From positions 7,626,001-7,690,000 of the forward strand of contig OW285187.1 of assembly GCA_935421135.1 (NCBI GenBank): 64,000 nt of DNA, in the 5' to 3' direction. Numbering within the stretch: position 1 is the stretch's first letter; the number at the start of each line of letters is the position of its first letter. Made by a program: the position numbers and the translations under genes. The DNA is from Bugulina stolonifera (lineage: Eukaryota; Bryozoa; Gymnolaemata; Cheilostomatida; Bugulidae). The notes below the pieces were generated by a model. That model did not search any database and was not told the origin of the DNA. It saw only the letters and a program-made list of their open reading frames with translations. This document shows, in pieces, positions 51,411-63,468 of the stretch.

Positions 51411-51845
51411 GCACTGACTGTGGATATAATGACTGACTGTGGATATAATGACTGATTGTAGATATAATAACTGACTGTGGATATAATGACTGACTGTAGA
51501 TATAATGACTGACTGTGGATATAATGACTGACTGCGGGTATAATGACTGACTGTGGATATAATATCTGACTGTGGATATAATGACTGACTGTGGATATAA
51601 TGACTGACTGTGGATATAATGACTGACTGTGGATATAATGACTGACTGTGGATATAATGACTGACTGTGGATATAATGACTGACTGTAGATATAATGACT
51701 GACTGTAGATATAATAACTGACTGCGGGTATAATGACTGACTGCGGGTATAATGACTGACTGTGGATATAATATCTGACTGTGGATATAATGACTGACTG
51801 TGGATATAATGACTGACTGTGGATATAATGACTGACTGCAGATAT
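51411..51845. repeat. 19-bp minisatellite, about 23 copies
   Basis: The unit is CTGTGGATATAATGACTGA with variants (GTAG, GCGG, ATAACTGA, ATATCTGA). The minus strand has no stop in several frames, which creates reading frames of 160 and 193 residues made of SQSLYPQSVIIST-like repeats; these are artefacts of the array. Confidence 0.93.
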
Positions 51846-52010
51846 AATAAACATATCAATAATAATATTTTGCCATGTTGCTGTAGGATGTCTTCATCAG
51901 TGGTAGTAAGGGCATTGAAAATCCTTTTTTTCAAATCAGGTAGGTCATGAACCTTCATTTTATAAATGAAGTCTTTCACATAACCCCACAGAAAGAAGTC
52001 TCAGGGTGTG
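51846..52010 (-). pseudogene. Relic of a mariner-like transposase C-terminus
   Basis: Minus-strand translation gives TP, a stop, then DFFLWGYVKDFIYKMKVHD and LPDLKKRIFNALTTTDEDIL. This resembles the C-terminal end of Tc1/mariner-type DDE transposases (PDLTPCDFFLWG followed by an LxxLKxRI helix). The Cys is replaced by a TGA, and the 19-bp array cuts off the 3' side. No terminal repeats were found. Family assignment is from memory of the motif. Confidence 0.55.
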
Positions 52011-52637
52011 TACTTTAAGTTGTATCAGAACTTTACAGACCCCCTGTGCTATCAACTATCAAGCCGTAGTGTTAGAAGTGAGGGTACACAGGTATACTTA
52101 CTAAGTGTACCCTCCATGAGCATATACACATAATGTAGGCTTTGATGAGAAATTTCAGGTTTAGTGCATCCACCTATTCTGGTTCCCCTTCTAATACTGT
52201 TACCAAGCCAATATGGTACTGGGTACATGTAGTGTTGATGCAGTCTGCTTGGTGTAAAACTTGAACTTTTATCTACTGCAGAGTTGTCTGTCCCTGCTGT
52301 AAAAATACACGCCTTTAACCTGACGCGCTACCAACGTTACACGTGACGTAATTATAAATAGTCCAATCAGGAGCTTCGTAACTATACCCCAACCAATTCA
52401 AATCAGCAACTGTGGCATGGACTGAAAGATTGAATTTGGTATTCATATTGATATCGTGCCATAGAATTTTATTGATTTTTAACTTGACTTGCTGGATTTG
52501 AACCGTTGTCTTGCTTAAGAGATTTCTAGTATTTTTATCGCAAATTTATCTTTTCTTTATGTCAACTTGAAGGTACATTATCTCAAAAAATAGTCTTGTC
52601 ATTGGTCAGTCGGTAGCTCAAATTTCAGCCCAGGTCA

Positions 52638-55600
52638 ATGGCGGCTGTCAGGGAAAGAATAAAAAGTGTAAGTGCTTTTCAACCAATATATCCATATATG
52701 GAACTTCGCATGTCTTATCAATTGATCATTCTTATGAGTTGTGTGTTAGATGAAAACGGTTTAATGTAAACGAAGTAATTAAGATGTGAGTAAGCAAGAA
52801 TTGAATTGAAAATTAATTCTATTCCGATTCTCTTCTGAATTTCTCTCGAGGGGTTGCTCATGCAGCCTAGCCGTAGGCCTAACTCAGCTTTAGCTCACTA
52901 TGCCTACAGGACTTTAGCTATGTAACTGGACTTGTAGTATTATTTTGTCCTACTATGTAATGAAGGCATAGCCGTACAATGTGAACCCAGGCCTGCATTG
53001 TTGATTTGATTGTACTTCAGCATGCAAGATGTCTGTTAACCATGATGATCATTACATTCTTTAACAGACCATCAGTCAGGGAAGTGAAAATGATACAGTT
53101 GTGGCAGGTAAACAGGCAGTTAAGCATTCGAGTACGACTTCTACTACCATCAGAGCAGCTAGAGGAGCTTTAGGTGATATCGCCAATTATGCTCCCACAA
53201 CTCATCGCACTGTAAGTGAATTACTAAATTTTATGCTTCACTAGCACTAATGTATGTTATTATTATAGGCTTGACTCGGCTACAGTTATCAAAGAAGAGT
53301 CTATAAGTAGCAGAACATGGTAATTTCTCTGTTTTGTGAGGGTTGCCTAGCTTGTAAATCCGACTCTGGTTATTCACTGAGGTTTTGACTCAAAATCACA
53401 TTCAACTTGTAGCTAGTTGCGTATATCTGCATGATCGTATAACATGTAACTGTACTGTCTAGTGTGAAGTCAATCAGATGAATAATTACAATTAGGCTAC
53501 CCATTTAGAATATCTTATCACTGCGCGCATGTGAGACTGGTCCCTTAACAATGCATTACAAGTCATCCGAGTTCTTTCTACTTCAGGGAAAGAATGATCA
53601 GACAGCTCGAAAGAATGCTTTTCCTAAATTTACAGCCACATCAAAACTGTCTACAGCTTTGAAAACTCCAGCCCCACCTTCACCACAGGTAATGCAGTCA
53701 CACAGCTGTTAACATTAGCAAATGGTAGTGACTTAAACTGCTTACTCCTATTTCTACAAGGTCATGAAAACAGCTCTATTTTACTAGGCCATCAATACTA
53801 GTATAGGCATGTCATTTGATATTGAAATGAAGAATTTACTCAGCTGTCTGACAGACCTTCACATCTGTTTTATTTATCAGCCCATGTAGTAAAATGTTTG
53901 TTGGGAACTAGATATATACGTATATACATGTACCTTCACTGTGCATACATCCACAGTACATACCTCCATTGTACGTACATATACTGTACCATGCACTATG
54001 ATAGCCTACATACATATACTGGTTACAGGAGCTGCAGTCTTATATAATTGATGCTCCTGTAAGACCAAGTACAGTGAGAGACATTGATGTAGATGATGAG
54101 TATAACCCCCAGCTGGTGTCTGAGTATATTAACGAGATCTACGTATACCTCAGACAGCTTGAGGACCAGCAGTCTGTAAGACCTAACTATATGCAAGGTA
54201 TGCAGTCCAGTGTCTATCGACATGTGCACTAGCACAAGGTATCTACATGTAGTACAGCACTAGCACAAGATATCTACATGTAGTACAGCACTAACACATG
54301 GTATCTACATGTAGTACAGCACTAACACAAGGTATCTACATGTAGTACAGCACTAACACTCTAGTAATAGTTACACCCTCTACACATGTATACTGTTTCT
54401 CTTGGACAGGCTACAATATCAAACCTCGTATGAGGACCATCCTTATAGACTGGTTAATCCAGGTTCACCAGAGGTTTCATCTTCTGCAAGAGACTCTCTA
54501 CCTTACTGTAGCTCTCATGGACAGGTTCCTCCAAGTATGTATACTCCTGTTCTATTCCTAGCCAAACATCTACCACTCATATCAATGGGCCAGTATATAT
54601 TACTGTGTCAGTGTACCATAACTGATTATTTGTTTGCTCTTTACACCTGTATTGTAGTGTCACCGTTACAGCAGACATCTCTAAAGGCAATGTCTGACTG
54701 TGAGACTACAGGCAAAGAATATATAAAATTGTTTATTTCTTGTTTAGGTGGAAGAAGTTTTGAAAAATGAATTACAGTTGGTTGGTGTTACTGCCATGTG
54801 GATAGCAAGTAAATACGAGGAAATGTATGCACCAGAGGTAGGGTCTCTCTTTATACTCACACAATATTACATTGTATGATGCATGGTTTAGCTAAATGTT
54901 GGAAAAGAGTTGTACTTGCTGCTACAGAATCCCAGCGTACAATGTATACAATTACGTACATGTATCTGTGTTCTCTCCACACAGATTGCCGACTTTGTGT
55001 ACATCACAGATGACGCATACTCTAAGAGCACAATTAGAAAGATGGAGAGGTTAATGCTGAAAACACTCAATTTCAACCTTGGCCGACCTTTACCTCTACA
55101 CTTTCTGCGCCGATACAGCAAGGCAGCAGAGGTAACACCCATAGTAATACTTCAATATGGACCTGAAATATATCAGTGTTGGTCTCTGCTCATAGGTTCT
55201 ATTCACCAAAGCAGTAGACCATTGCATTCAGCTACATGATCAATAGCGATTTGGTCGGTCGGACAATAGTTGTGTGGCCGGCAACGGTTATAAAAATCTT
55301 TAAAATATTAGTTGGTTTTTGCTATTGAATAACTCAGGTTCAAGTGGACTTCATATTAATTAAATTACATTGATTTATGACTCAACAATAAATCTGCAAA
55401 TGCAAGTTTTCTGATTCTTTTTAGAATATTTATAAAATTTAACTTTTCAAAATATATTTCTACCCGAATCATAATGAAAATCAGTAGTACAACAAAGTTG
55501 GGAATTCCAAAACAAATGCAAATTTCAGTGAAATGGGCGGAGCTTTCACTGCCCAATTGGCTACAGATATGAGGAGCAATATGATGAAATGGTAGCAATT

Positions 55601-56433
55601 TCCCGTTTGTCAATTCATATATTGATCTCAGTCATATAGAAGGTCTGACTGGTTACTCTACTGGCCACTGGCTCACTTAACGTGCACCAGACATAATCTT
55701 CTGGTATAGGTTGTACCTACATGTGTATGTCGTGCTGTGTTGGTAGCTGTATTGACATACATGACCACCTTTGTCTTGGTAGGCAATCCTTCCATTGCTG
55801 TGTCCAGATAGCCGTGCTATAACTTTGTGTTGTAAGTTTGCTCATTGTTCTTCTATCCTGTGCTACTGTTCTAGGTGGATAGTATGAAGCACTCACTAGC
55901 CAAGTACCTGTTAGAGTTGTCACTCATTGACTACAATCTGGCACACGTCCATCCATCTGAAGTTTCAGCAGCTTGTCTGTGTCTTTCCATCAAACTGTTG
56001 GATGAGTTTGAAGATGAGGAGGAGGGATGGGACAGTACTATACAGTTCTACAGCACATACACAGAGGAGCAGCTAAGACCTACTATGTGCCGACTGGCTC
56101 TACTAGTACACGAATCTTCATCCTCCAAACACCAGGTAATAAAAAAGTACCTACTCTACCAGCTTTATTGTACATGTAGTTACACATGTGCATGTGGTAT
56201 TATATAATAAGATAGGATAGTTAATTTACTCACAGCACTATGACAAAAGATAAAAATCCAAATCTTGATAAACATGAATAGAAAATATGCATTTCAAGTA
56301 TTTTTCTTTCTAGGCTGTTAGACAAAAATATCAGGCTTCCAAGTTTATGAAAATAAGTATGATTGAGGAGTTAAGTTCACCACTGATAGAGGACTATGCA
56401 CAGAGGGCCCGAGAGGCAGCAGCTGCCCTGTAA
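52638..56433 (+). CDS. CCNB: Cyclin B
   Basis: Nine exons give 395 residues in frame: 52638-52667, 53068-53211, 53587-53688, 54029-54197, 54410-54534, 54748-54837, 54985-55131, 55875-56135 and 56314-56433. A destruction box RGALGDIAN lies at residues 42-50, matching the RxxLGDIxN pattern recognised by APC/C. The first cyclin box (about 120-250) shows [44 protein letters not shown] and [33 protein letters not shown] and [11 protein letters not shown] begin the second box (about 250-370). These are B-type features: MRTILIDW, the [11 protein letters not shown] link, and the length. Cyclin B activates CDK1 at mitotic entry. The N-terminus (residues 10-92) is Ser/Thr-rich. I did not see a clear nuclear export signal. 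A 31-bp minisatellite lies in intron 4. I cannot separate B1 from B2 or B3 firmly; the short length and D-box make B3 unlikely. Confidence 0.96.
54227..54359. repeat. 31-bp minisatellite in cyclin B intron 4
   Basis: There are just over four units of CACTAGCACAAGGTATCTAC plus ATGTAGTACAG, starting 30 bases after the exon 4 donor (ATGCAAG then GTATGC). Each unit repeats a donor-like CAAGGTATC and ends in GTACAG, an acceptor-like string. Confidence 0.93.
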
Positions 56434-58206
56434 TGAGGAGATATGTCATGGAGCATGATTCAATGCCTTGTTCAAATATGTCCAAGGTTTATTTTATTTC
56501 CTTATCAATGTATCATTGTCCATTTTATATACATGTACCTATATTCCTATACTTAGATGCAGCAGAATCATTATTATAGTCTTGAGGCATGGGAGTTATA
56601 TTTACCTTCCTCCCTCCTTTCTCTATGCTCCAGCTTTAGTCAAATTCAGCAGTCAGTCAGTCAAGCGGACTATTTACTGCATGAGGCATTTTAAAATGTA
56701 TGTGGAATTACCTTTATTTAGAGAGTTTTACATTTCCTTGATTTTATCTGAAAACAAATTCTTTGTATCTGTATATAAATGTGAATGCCACATACTTTGA
56801 AATAAAATTTTAAAAAGATAACATTGCCCTTGATCCTTGTAATTAATATTTATGACCATCTTTGAAGCTGGGGGTTTTCGTCTGTGAATATCGATATTAC
56901 CAGCGTCTACATGTAGCTTGCACATTGCAAAACTGAACCCCTATCCCCCATGGTGCCAAAAAGCTGTTTCTCACCAAATTTTGCTATGACAGAGCAAGAG
57001 GGGGGAATCATCTTGGCACTTTAAACTATTGATCATAGTTTGAAATTGTCCTCCGCTTAACTTATTGTTCTCTAGAATACCTACTGTGACTATTCTCAGG
57101 GGATTTATTTGGTGGATAACACTTAAATCCTTATGGGGCAGATGTACAGGACTACATTTGTACCATAAAGTTATATACACAGGTGATACCTTTATGGTAT
57201 CAAAGGGGTATATACTATGGTATAGGATTTACCCCTTTGTATGGTATGTACTACAAGTCATGGTATTTAGTACAGCACAGTTTCGCATGTCATTTATCAG
57301 CTATTCAAATCTACAATGAAACCCAAGTTACTGAAATCCCTTTTACTCTTAGCGGAAATTATAATACAATAGAATAGAACTGTGTGTAATATTATATGGT
57401 GCGCAATGAGGTTACTCAGAAGAGGTAGAAGTAACAAGAAGTTATCCGCTCCTTTTTTGAAAGAGAGGACGACTTCATGTTTTATTCAATTAAGTAGTGT
57501 TATGGTTGCGATTGGGAGGCCATTCCGCAGGCACCATCTAGTCTATATAAATATATAGCTATACATATACAGTAATACACAGCACCAAAATATCTCAATA
57601 ATATTGAGTTGATGGCAACTCCTTACACAATGAACCCAGTTGAAGCAATTTTAGGTTGAGTATTCCTCCCAGCAGGACAACCAAGATAAAAATCCAATGC
57701 TATTCAACTTTTACTGACAGTATTACCTCTGTAAACTGTAATAGTCAATATGCACAGTTCAAGATGTAATGCACTGGTGTTGGTACCAGCCATGAATCAT
57801 AATGATACAAAATGACCCAACTTCATAAATTGTAAATAATGTATAACATCTTTTTGCTTTAGCACTGAAAGAGTAGTGAAATATTATATAGTAAGTTAGA
57901 GCAGTGTATTATATTTCTGCCATAATTATCCTATTATATATTACACCATAATAATAATATATTGATGTTGCTGTCTGTTTTATACAGTCATCCATCACAG
58001 CAACATTAATAAACTAATTCAGCTCCTTGTTGATATATAATTTACCCATGAGATAACTAAATGTAATTAGCAACGATTGTCACACAATGTTATACGTTCA
58101 CATGAATCAACAGACTTTATGCTTCTTTCACTCTCTCTTCCTATCTGTTTATATACACTTCATCTTCAGTCCTCTTTGCCGGATCAACAGCTCTAACTTC
58201 TACACA
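56434..58206. other. Intergenic region between cyclin B and the Ig-domain gene
   Basis: An AATAAA at about 56802 is the likely cyclin B poly(A) signal. An inverted pair CAAAGGGGTA / TACCCCTTTG occurs near 57200-57240, and a degenerate GAAGTTATC hairpin at 57438-57476. Nothing coding can be supported. The promoter of the next gene must lie before 58207, but I see no clear core motif. Confidence 0.5.
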
Positions 58207-61200
58207 ATGAGAGGTCTTTGGGTAACTTTAGTTGTGATAACCTATGTAACAACAAACACGTCTGCTAAAGAGTCTTCTACTGATGAAAAAAAGGATATTG
58301 AATGTAAGTAAGTTTTGCATGCATGTAGTTTATTAATTTTGACTTGTAATAAAAATAAAATATTTTTCTGAAGAATTTAACTATTGTATGTGCACTAGTG
58401 GCGATGCATCATAGGGTGTGATCTTGAAGTTATAAAATAAAAACTACATTATAGTAAATTAGTTATCATAATATACATCGACTTGTTTGTTAGAATTGCA
58501 GAACTACATTGTAGTATCTTTGTGATCACACATATTCGCAGGTTCTTCTTATTTTTAGCAGTAGCTGTTCACATTCACCGCTATCTCTGTCGGCCTATTG
58601 CAGACATATAATACATGAAAATGTGCAATACTGTATTATACATGTATATACTGTGCAAATGCCTTATTATATTTAATTTAGGTTGTAGTATAATATAGTT
58701 GTATATGTGCAATGTATGTAGGTAGTAAATTTGATATGCAAGAAGCAAGTACATGGATCAACTTTCAGTAAAATTTACTAGATCTTTGTCCAAGTCTATG
58801 CTATTTAATGACACCTCTGGGAGGTGAACTGGATATCATGTTTACAGGTCGTAGAGTCACCTATTCATCATTAGAGTTCTGGTTCTCTGGCCCCATCAGA
58901 TCATCATTGAGCTTCACCATGAACACTCTACTCTCTGCTCTTATATTCCTAGTTGTTAAGGAAGCAGCAAATGCCTTCAACACTAAGGAGCCAGTGCGAG
59001 AGACATCAGTCACTGGAAACCGCAAGAAACTTGGATGCACACTGTTTGTTGACTTGGATGCTGGTGAGCATGTAAGTACATGTATGGTAGTAGATATAGA
59101 CATAGAGTATATGGTAGGTATAATACATTTACCTAAGCTGAGCTCTACGAATTTCTGGAACAAGTCTCTATGTTGCTGTAGTTGCAGTTGGTGTCTGTCA
59201 ATAATTGTATGTACACTATTTTAATACATACACAAAGCAGCAATCTGGGTAAAATAGTCAAACATATATTTACTGAAACTGCATGGAGACAGTCCTGGTG
59301 CCACTGCATGCATTATGGGTGCTACACATGTGAATTATGTACATTATGCCTTTATTGTCTACAGTCCAGTGGCGATATGGAGTGGTTAGACAAATAGAAA
59401 ATACTTGAAAACCTTACACAGCACAGAGTGTATTTTTATAATAGGAATTAGGAATTGCTACTTTCTCCCTGTCAGCAACTGAATCCCATTATAGATTGTT
59501 CAAACTCTATAATTGATACCATGTGCTTTGTTTCTTTTTCCGGTGCCGATAGATGGTATGGATGGATGAGTATAATAACGTCATATTCTATGACGAAAAC
59601 CGCATTGTGGATGACACGAGATATGAAATGGAGCACGTTGGCAATGATTGGGATTTAATTATAACAGATGTACGACTAAGAGACGCCGGCAAATACAAAT
59701 GCTTCTCTAATGTTCAACCTATCACCTACCAGTATTACTATGACCTTATTGTTTACGGTAGGAAATCAATACAGTTTTCATGAACATAACATATACTGCA
59801 ATTTACTGATCATACCCTGTGATTTGCAATTAATTAGGTATATTCAATGTGAGAGTGAATTTCTGTAACATTCAAACTGAAACAAATGTTCTAAACATAC
59901 CACTCATCCCGCCTACATATTTTACTGGCATCTTTGCGTTACTTTAGAGTACATTTGGTACAATGTACTCTCATTGGACATTATTGTTCTAACAGAGCCA
60001 GCCAGGATTAATAGAGCTTTTTCTAGTACGGACATATCTACTGACGAGTACCAGAATGTGTCCATCATTTGCAATGCCACAGGCAACCCGGAGCCCACTG
60101 TCACTTGGTCATACCTAAGACTTGGTGATCCGGAGTCAGAAACTAGAGGTTACAGCTTTATTTAAATAGAAAACATTGAAATCAACTGTCAGTGAATAAT
60201 TTGCTTTTTATTTCAATATTAATAATATAGTCAGCAGATTTCTGGGCCAAAGTTTGATTAGAAGGCAGCTAAGCTAGGATGAGTAGTTTGTCCGCTGAAT
60301 ATAAAATAATAAATTTACATGGCAAATACACACTGATCTTGCATTTATACATGTCTTGTATAATAATATGATATTGTTAATATTTTATTATATACATGTA
60401 GGAAACCATTTTATATTCTAGCTGTTGAGCAGCAAGTAGGGCAAGTGCTAACCGCTGTCAATGTCACGAGGTTCTTTGACTACAAATACACTTGCAGAGC
60501 CTCCAATGGGTTTGGAGATGCCGACACTCATTCTATCACAGTAAGAGTAAGATGTAAGTAGTTATTAATAGCTTCCATTAGCTACTTATTGTCTACACAT
60601 ACACTATTAGCTGTTGTCATAGATACATTCTGACAGCATCACACTGCAGTGATATAGCTGGTAAATTACTGCACTGTAGAACTCTGGCTATGTCAAATCT
60701 AAGTTTTATACAATTTGACATAGACTGAGTTCTACAGAGCAGTTACAACGGGATAGTTGTCTTCTCCATTATGACCCCAACCATACTCGCCAAGTGTCCA
60801 TATTTTGTTAGGACACCCCCTGGTTTTTGTGTCTGTCCTGTTCCTACCAAATTTATTTTAAAAGCCATCAAATAGCACTAAAATAGATAATTTGATACTT
60901 TTAGAGATAATCTTTGTTCTAAAACCATACTCCAAATTATTTCCAGGAATTCTGGTGCTTGTCCGGGATTTTGAGCAGCCAAGACCAAGGTTTTTGCTCT
61001 TGCTCCTTGGCAAATATAACTCCAATAGCTATTGATTCCTAGATTAAGTAAAGATACACAGAGAGGGGAGTGCTCACCCCCTCTTAATCTCTGGCAATGC
61101 ATGTATAATTTTGTAAAATTTACATGAATTTCTCTTTCAGTTAAACCTGAAATCTTCTTGCCTAACCAAGAGCTCTACCAGTCTCCGGGTCAGTCAACAG

Positions 61201-63468
61201 TCTTGACATGTATAATCTATGCTTTTCCTTTGGGGGAGAGCTACTGGTGGAGAGAAGGTGTGAGGATCACCAGTGCTAATGATGGAAAGCATACATATGC
61301 ATACATAGTAAGTAGCATCAATAATGCAGTGTCCAACCGTGGGTAGCAAACGACCGACACACCACATACAGTAGAGGCGATCAGATTGAACTGTAGGTCC
61401 CAAAATAGATCTAGATCGCGTTGCAGAGCCCTAAGGCTATTACTTATACAACTGACCAACAGGTTCGAAGTGTTTTAACATGTAACTATGATGTGCATGC
61501 CCACAATGATACTAGGGTAGAGGACTCCTAGACAGTCTTATTTATCAAGATGACTAAACATAGTATAAGAAATAGAATCGTGTAAGTGTGTTTTTAATGC
61601 TAACTTAATCCAAACAGAAGTGATCCAGAAAAAATGGCACTTTAATATGAAAATAGCTCTGTCCATGGTCTGAGGGGCCACTTCGCCATCAGCTACAGTT
61701 AGAGCCCAATCACTGCTACAGTTACACTAGAGATCCTCAGAGGTGATATAATGCGGTACGTTATGCAATAATAAGATATAAGACCATTGGTACAACAAAC
61801 ATTCAAAATGGTACGATTTAGGGTCGGCCTATCAAGGTTAGGCCAAGATTTTCAATATAGGTAAAACAGTTGCAGAAGCGTACAAAACCTAAAAGGTTTG
61901 TCATTAGCCCACATTAAATATGCAATCAGATATGTAATTCGAGGTAAGTTATTACTTATTAGTTGATGGTTACACATATACACAAGTCATGTACATACAT
62001 GTAGTACAGGGTACATGTACAGGGTACATGTACAGGGTACATGTACAGTGTACATGTGAAACTTAGATATTTTATTGTAATGGAAAAAACCAAGTCCACT
62101 GGAGGTTGTCCACCATAATAATATGTATCAGAATTATTGGGAACTCGGCAAATCATCAATTAAACACACTTTATGTGTTAGATGTCTCTCCGGGGATTCT
62201 GGTATGGCTAATAAACAAGTAAAAGCTGTACATTATTATTATTATTATTATTATTATTATACTTATTGATTAGGCTATTCTAGCGATTTATTGGTGTGTT
62301 GTTTGTGTTTATGTGCCATGCATACTTGTATTGTACATGTTGCATGCACATGTTAATTTACTATGCACTGGTATGATATTCTAAAGGTTTCTTGAATGTG
62401 AAATTTGCTCTCTGTTAGCTCAAATGACATTGTAGAGGTGAATCCTTGTACCACATCTTAGTCCGTAGACTTTATCCATAGCATAAGCTTTTGTGTGCAG
62501 TAATGTACAGCTGTCTCCTAAAGTGATTATAGCCTTGGTATCTGCGACCACATCTTTAGGTTGAGTCATAGAATTACCTGGGGAGGTAATTCTATGGGTT
62601 GAGTACCCATTTACTCATCCACATTGGCGAACTGAGCTTGCTATGTGCACATTTCCCAAAATTGTTTCCCAGAAGGTCATCTGTGGTGTTTGAATATGAA
62701 AGGGAATGCTCTTATTCTATAATATAATGGCCGTTTTGCTTCCCAAATGATTAAGTTACTGTTAAAATCTCTACAATTTCAAGTTCAAACTCAAGTTCTC
62801 AAGGGATACTGAAACCTTTATACTTGCATGTTTATGTTGTTTCTCCTGTAGAAGCAGAATTCCACAACACAGATAATGAACTTGCAAATTGCTAATATTG
62901 AGAGCAGTGATTACGGAGTATACAAATGTACAACTTCTACTGGTATGGACCATGCGGAAAAATATATGAAACTGGGTAAGGCAATTGCTACTAATATTAT
63001 ATAAACACAATATAATTACGCTGTATATTATCTATATAATCATATGGAAAGGTATACCAACTATGTATAACATTAATTATAATTAATGTTATACATGGTT
63101 GTCGTACATGATGGGTTTAGTTTACATGGTAACAGAGCTTTCATGTGATCTAGAGTTCACTGGTGTATGCTGGGTTCAAGGCTGTTGGAGACTTATTTAG
63201 ACATGAACTGGGTAATGCTGGACTAACGTACAGTTTATACTTACAGCTAGCACAGAGACTATGGGCTCATTTAAGGTCAGCTCTACCAAAGTGTATACTT
63301 ATGGAGAGAGGGCAACTAAGAAGAACGTGGTGAAGAATCCACAGTACTCTACGTCATCCACCAAGGAAACAGATGGTACAGTCTTTACATGTATTACATT
63401 ATGAGTATATACTGTATGTTTATGTATCAATTGCAGGTAGTATGGAATTGTATCGCCCCAGCCTGTAA
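58207..63468 (+). CDS. Secreted protein with three immunoglobulin domains
   Basis: Exons: 58207-58303, 58848-59071, 59553-59757, 59996-60148, 60422-60553, 61141-61307, 62852-62975, 63247-63375 and a candidate terminal exon 63437-63468. The model closes in frame at 420 residues. Exon 1 encodes a signal peptide (MRGLWVTLVVITYVTT). Exon 2 has a second good start at 58919 (TTCACCATGA) with its own hydrophobic leader MNTLLSALIFLVVKEAANAF, giving a 364-residue form; these may be alternative first exons. Ig1 (exons 2-3) has LGCTLF, MVWMD, DWDLIITDVRLRDAGKYKC; Ig2 (exons 4-5) has VSIICNATGNPEPTVTW and FDYKYTCRASN; Ig3 (exons 6-7) has VLTCIIYAFPLGESYWW and SSDYGVYKC. Ig1 resembles lachesin/IgLON V-type domains. 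No transmembrane helix or GPI signal is seen, so it may be secreted or continue past the window. Polyadenylation signals at about 63684 and 63776 favour a 3' end here. The exon 4 donor (GTTACA) is weak. Function unknown. Confidence 0.78.
60674..60737. repeat. 64-bp stem-loop in Ig-gene intron 5
   Basis: Two 25-base arms (CTGTAGAACTC and CTATGTCAAAT parts) differ at two positions and enclose a 14-base loop. The size is compatible with a small foldback element or a pre-miRNA-like hairpin; no family was recognised. Confidence 0.7.
61990..62057. repeat. Short TACATGTA/GGGTACATGTACA repeats
   Basis: Four or five copies of a 12-13 base unit (GGGTACATGTACA) built around the TACATGTA palindrome lie in the 1.5 kb intron of the Ig-domain gene. 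Confidence 0.75.
62232..62262. repeat. (ATT)n microsatellite
   Basis: About ten ATT units lie in the Ig-gene intron between exons 6 and 7. Confidence 0.85.
62567..62596. repeat. Perfect 13-bp hairpin
   Basis: CATAGAATTACCT, a GGGG loop, then AGGTAATTCTATG. The stem is perfect and flanked by a direct GGTTGAGT repeat (62559 and 62597), so the whole may be a tiny insertion. Confidence 0.75.
63063..63096. repeat. Perfect 34-bp palindrome
   Basis: The arms ATGTATAACATTAATTA and its exact complement meet without a loop. The palindrome lies between Ig-gene exons 7 and 8. Confidence 0.85.

Larger units (their letters stand above)
51051..52637. other. Intergenic region between TMC and cyclin B
   Basis: The TMC poly(A) signal AATAAA is at 51365-51370, followed by the 19-bp array (51411-51845) and a transposase relic on the minus strand (51846-52010). 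The 600 bases before the cyclin B ATG are unremarkable. ACGCGC-like and CCAATCAG (about 52361) strings near 52320-52370 could belong to the cyclin B promoter. Confidence 0.5.

Noticed and set aside
51372..51979. 160- and 193-residue minus-strand reading frames with SQSLYPQS-like repeats
   Set aside because: They are translations of the 19-bp minisatellite, open because the unit has no stop in several frames. No start context or splice signal supports a gene.
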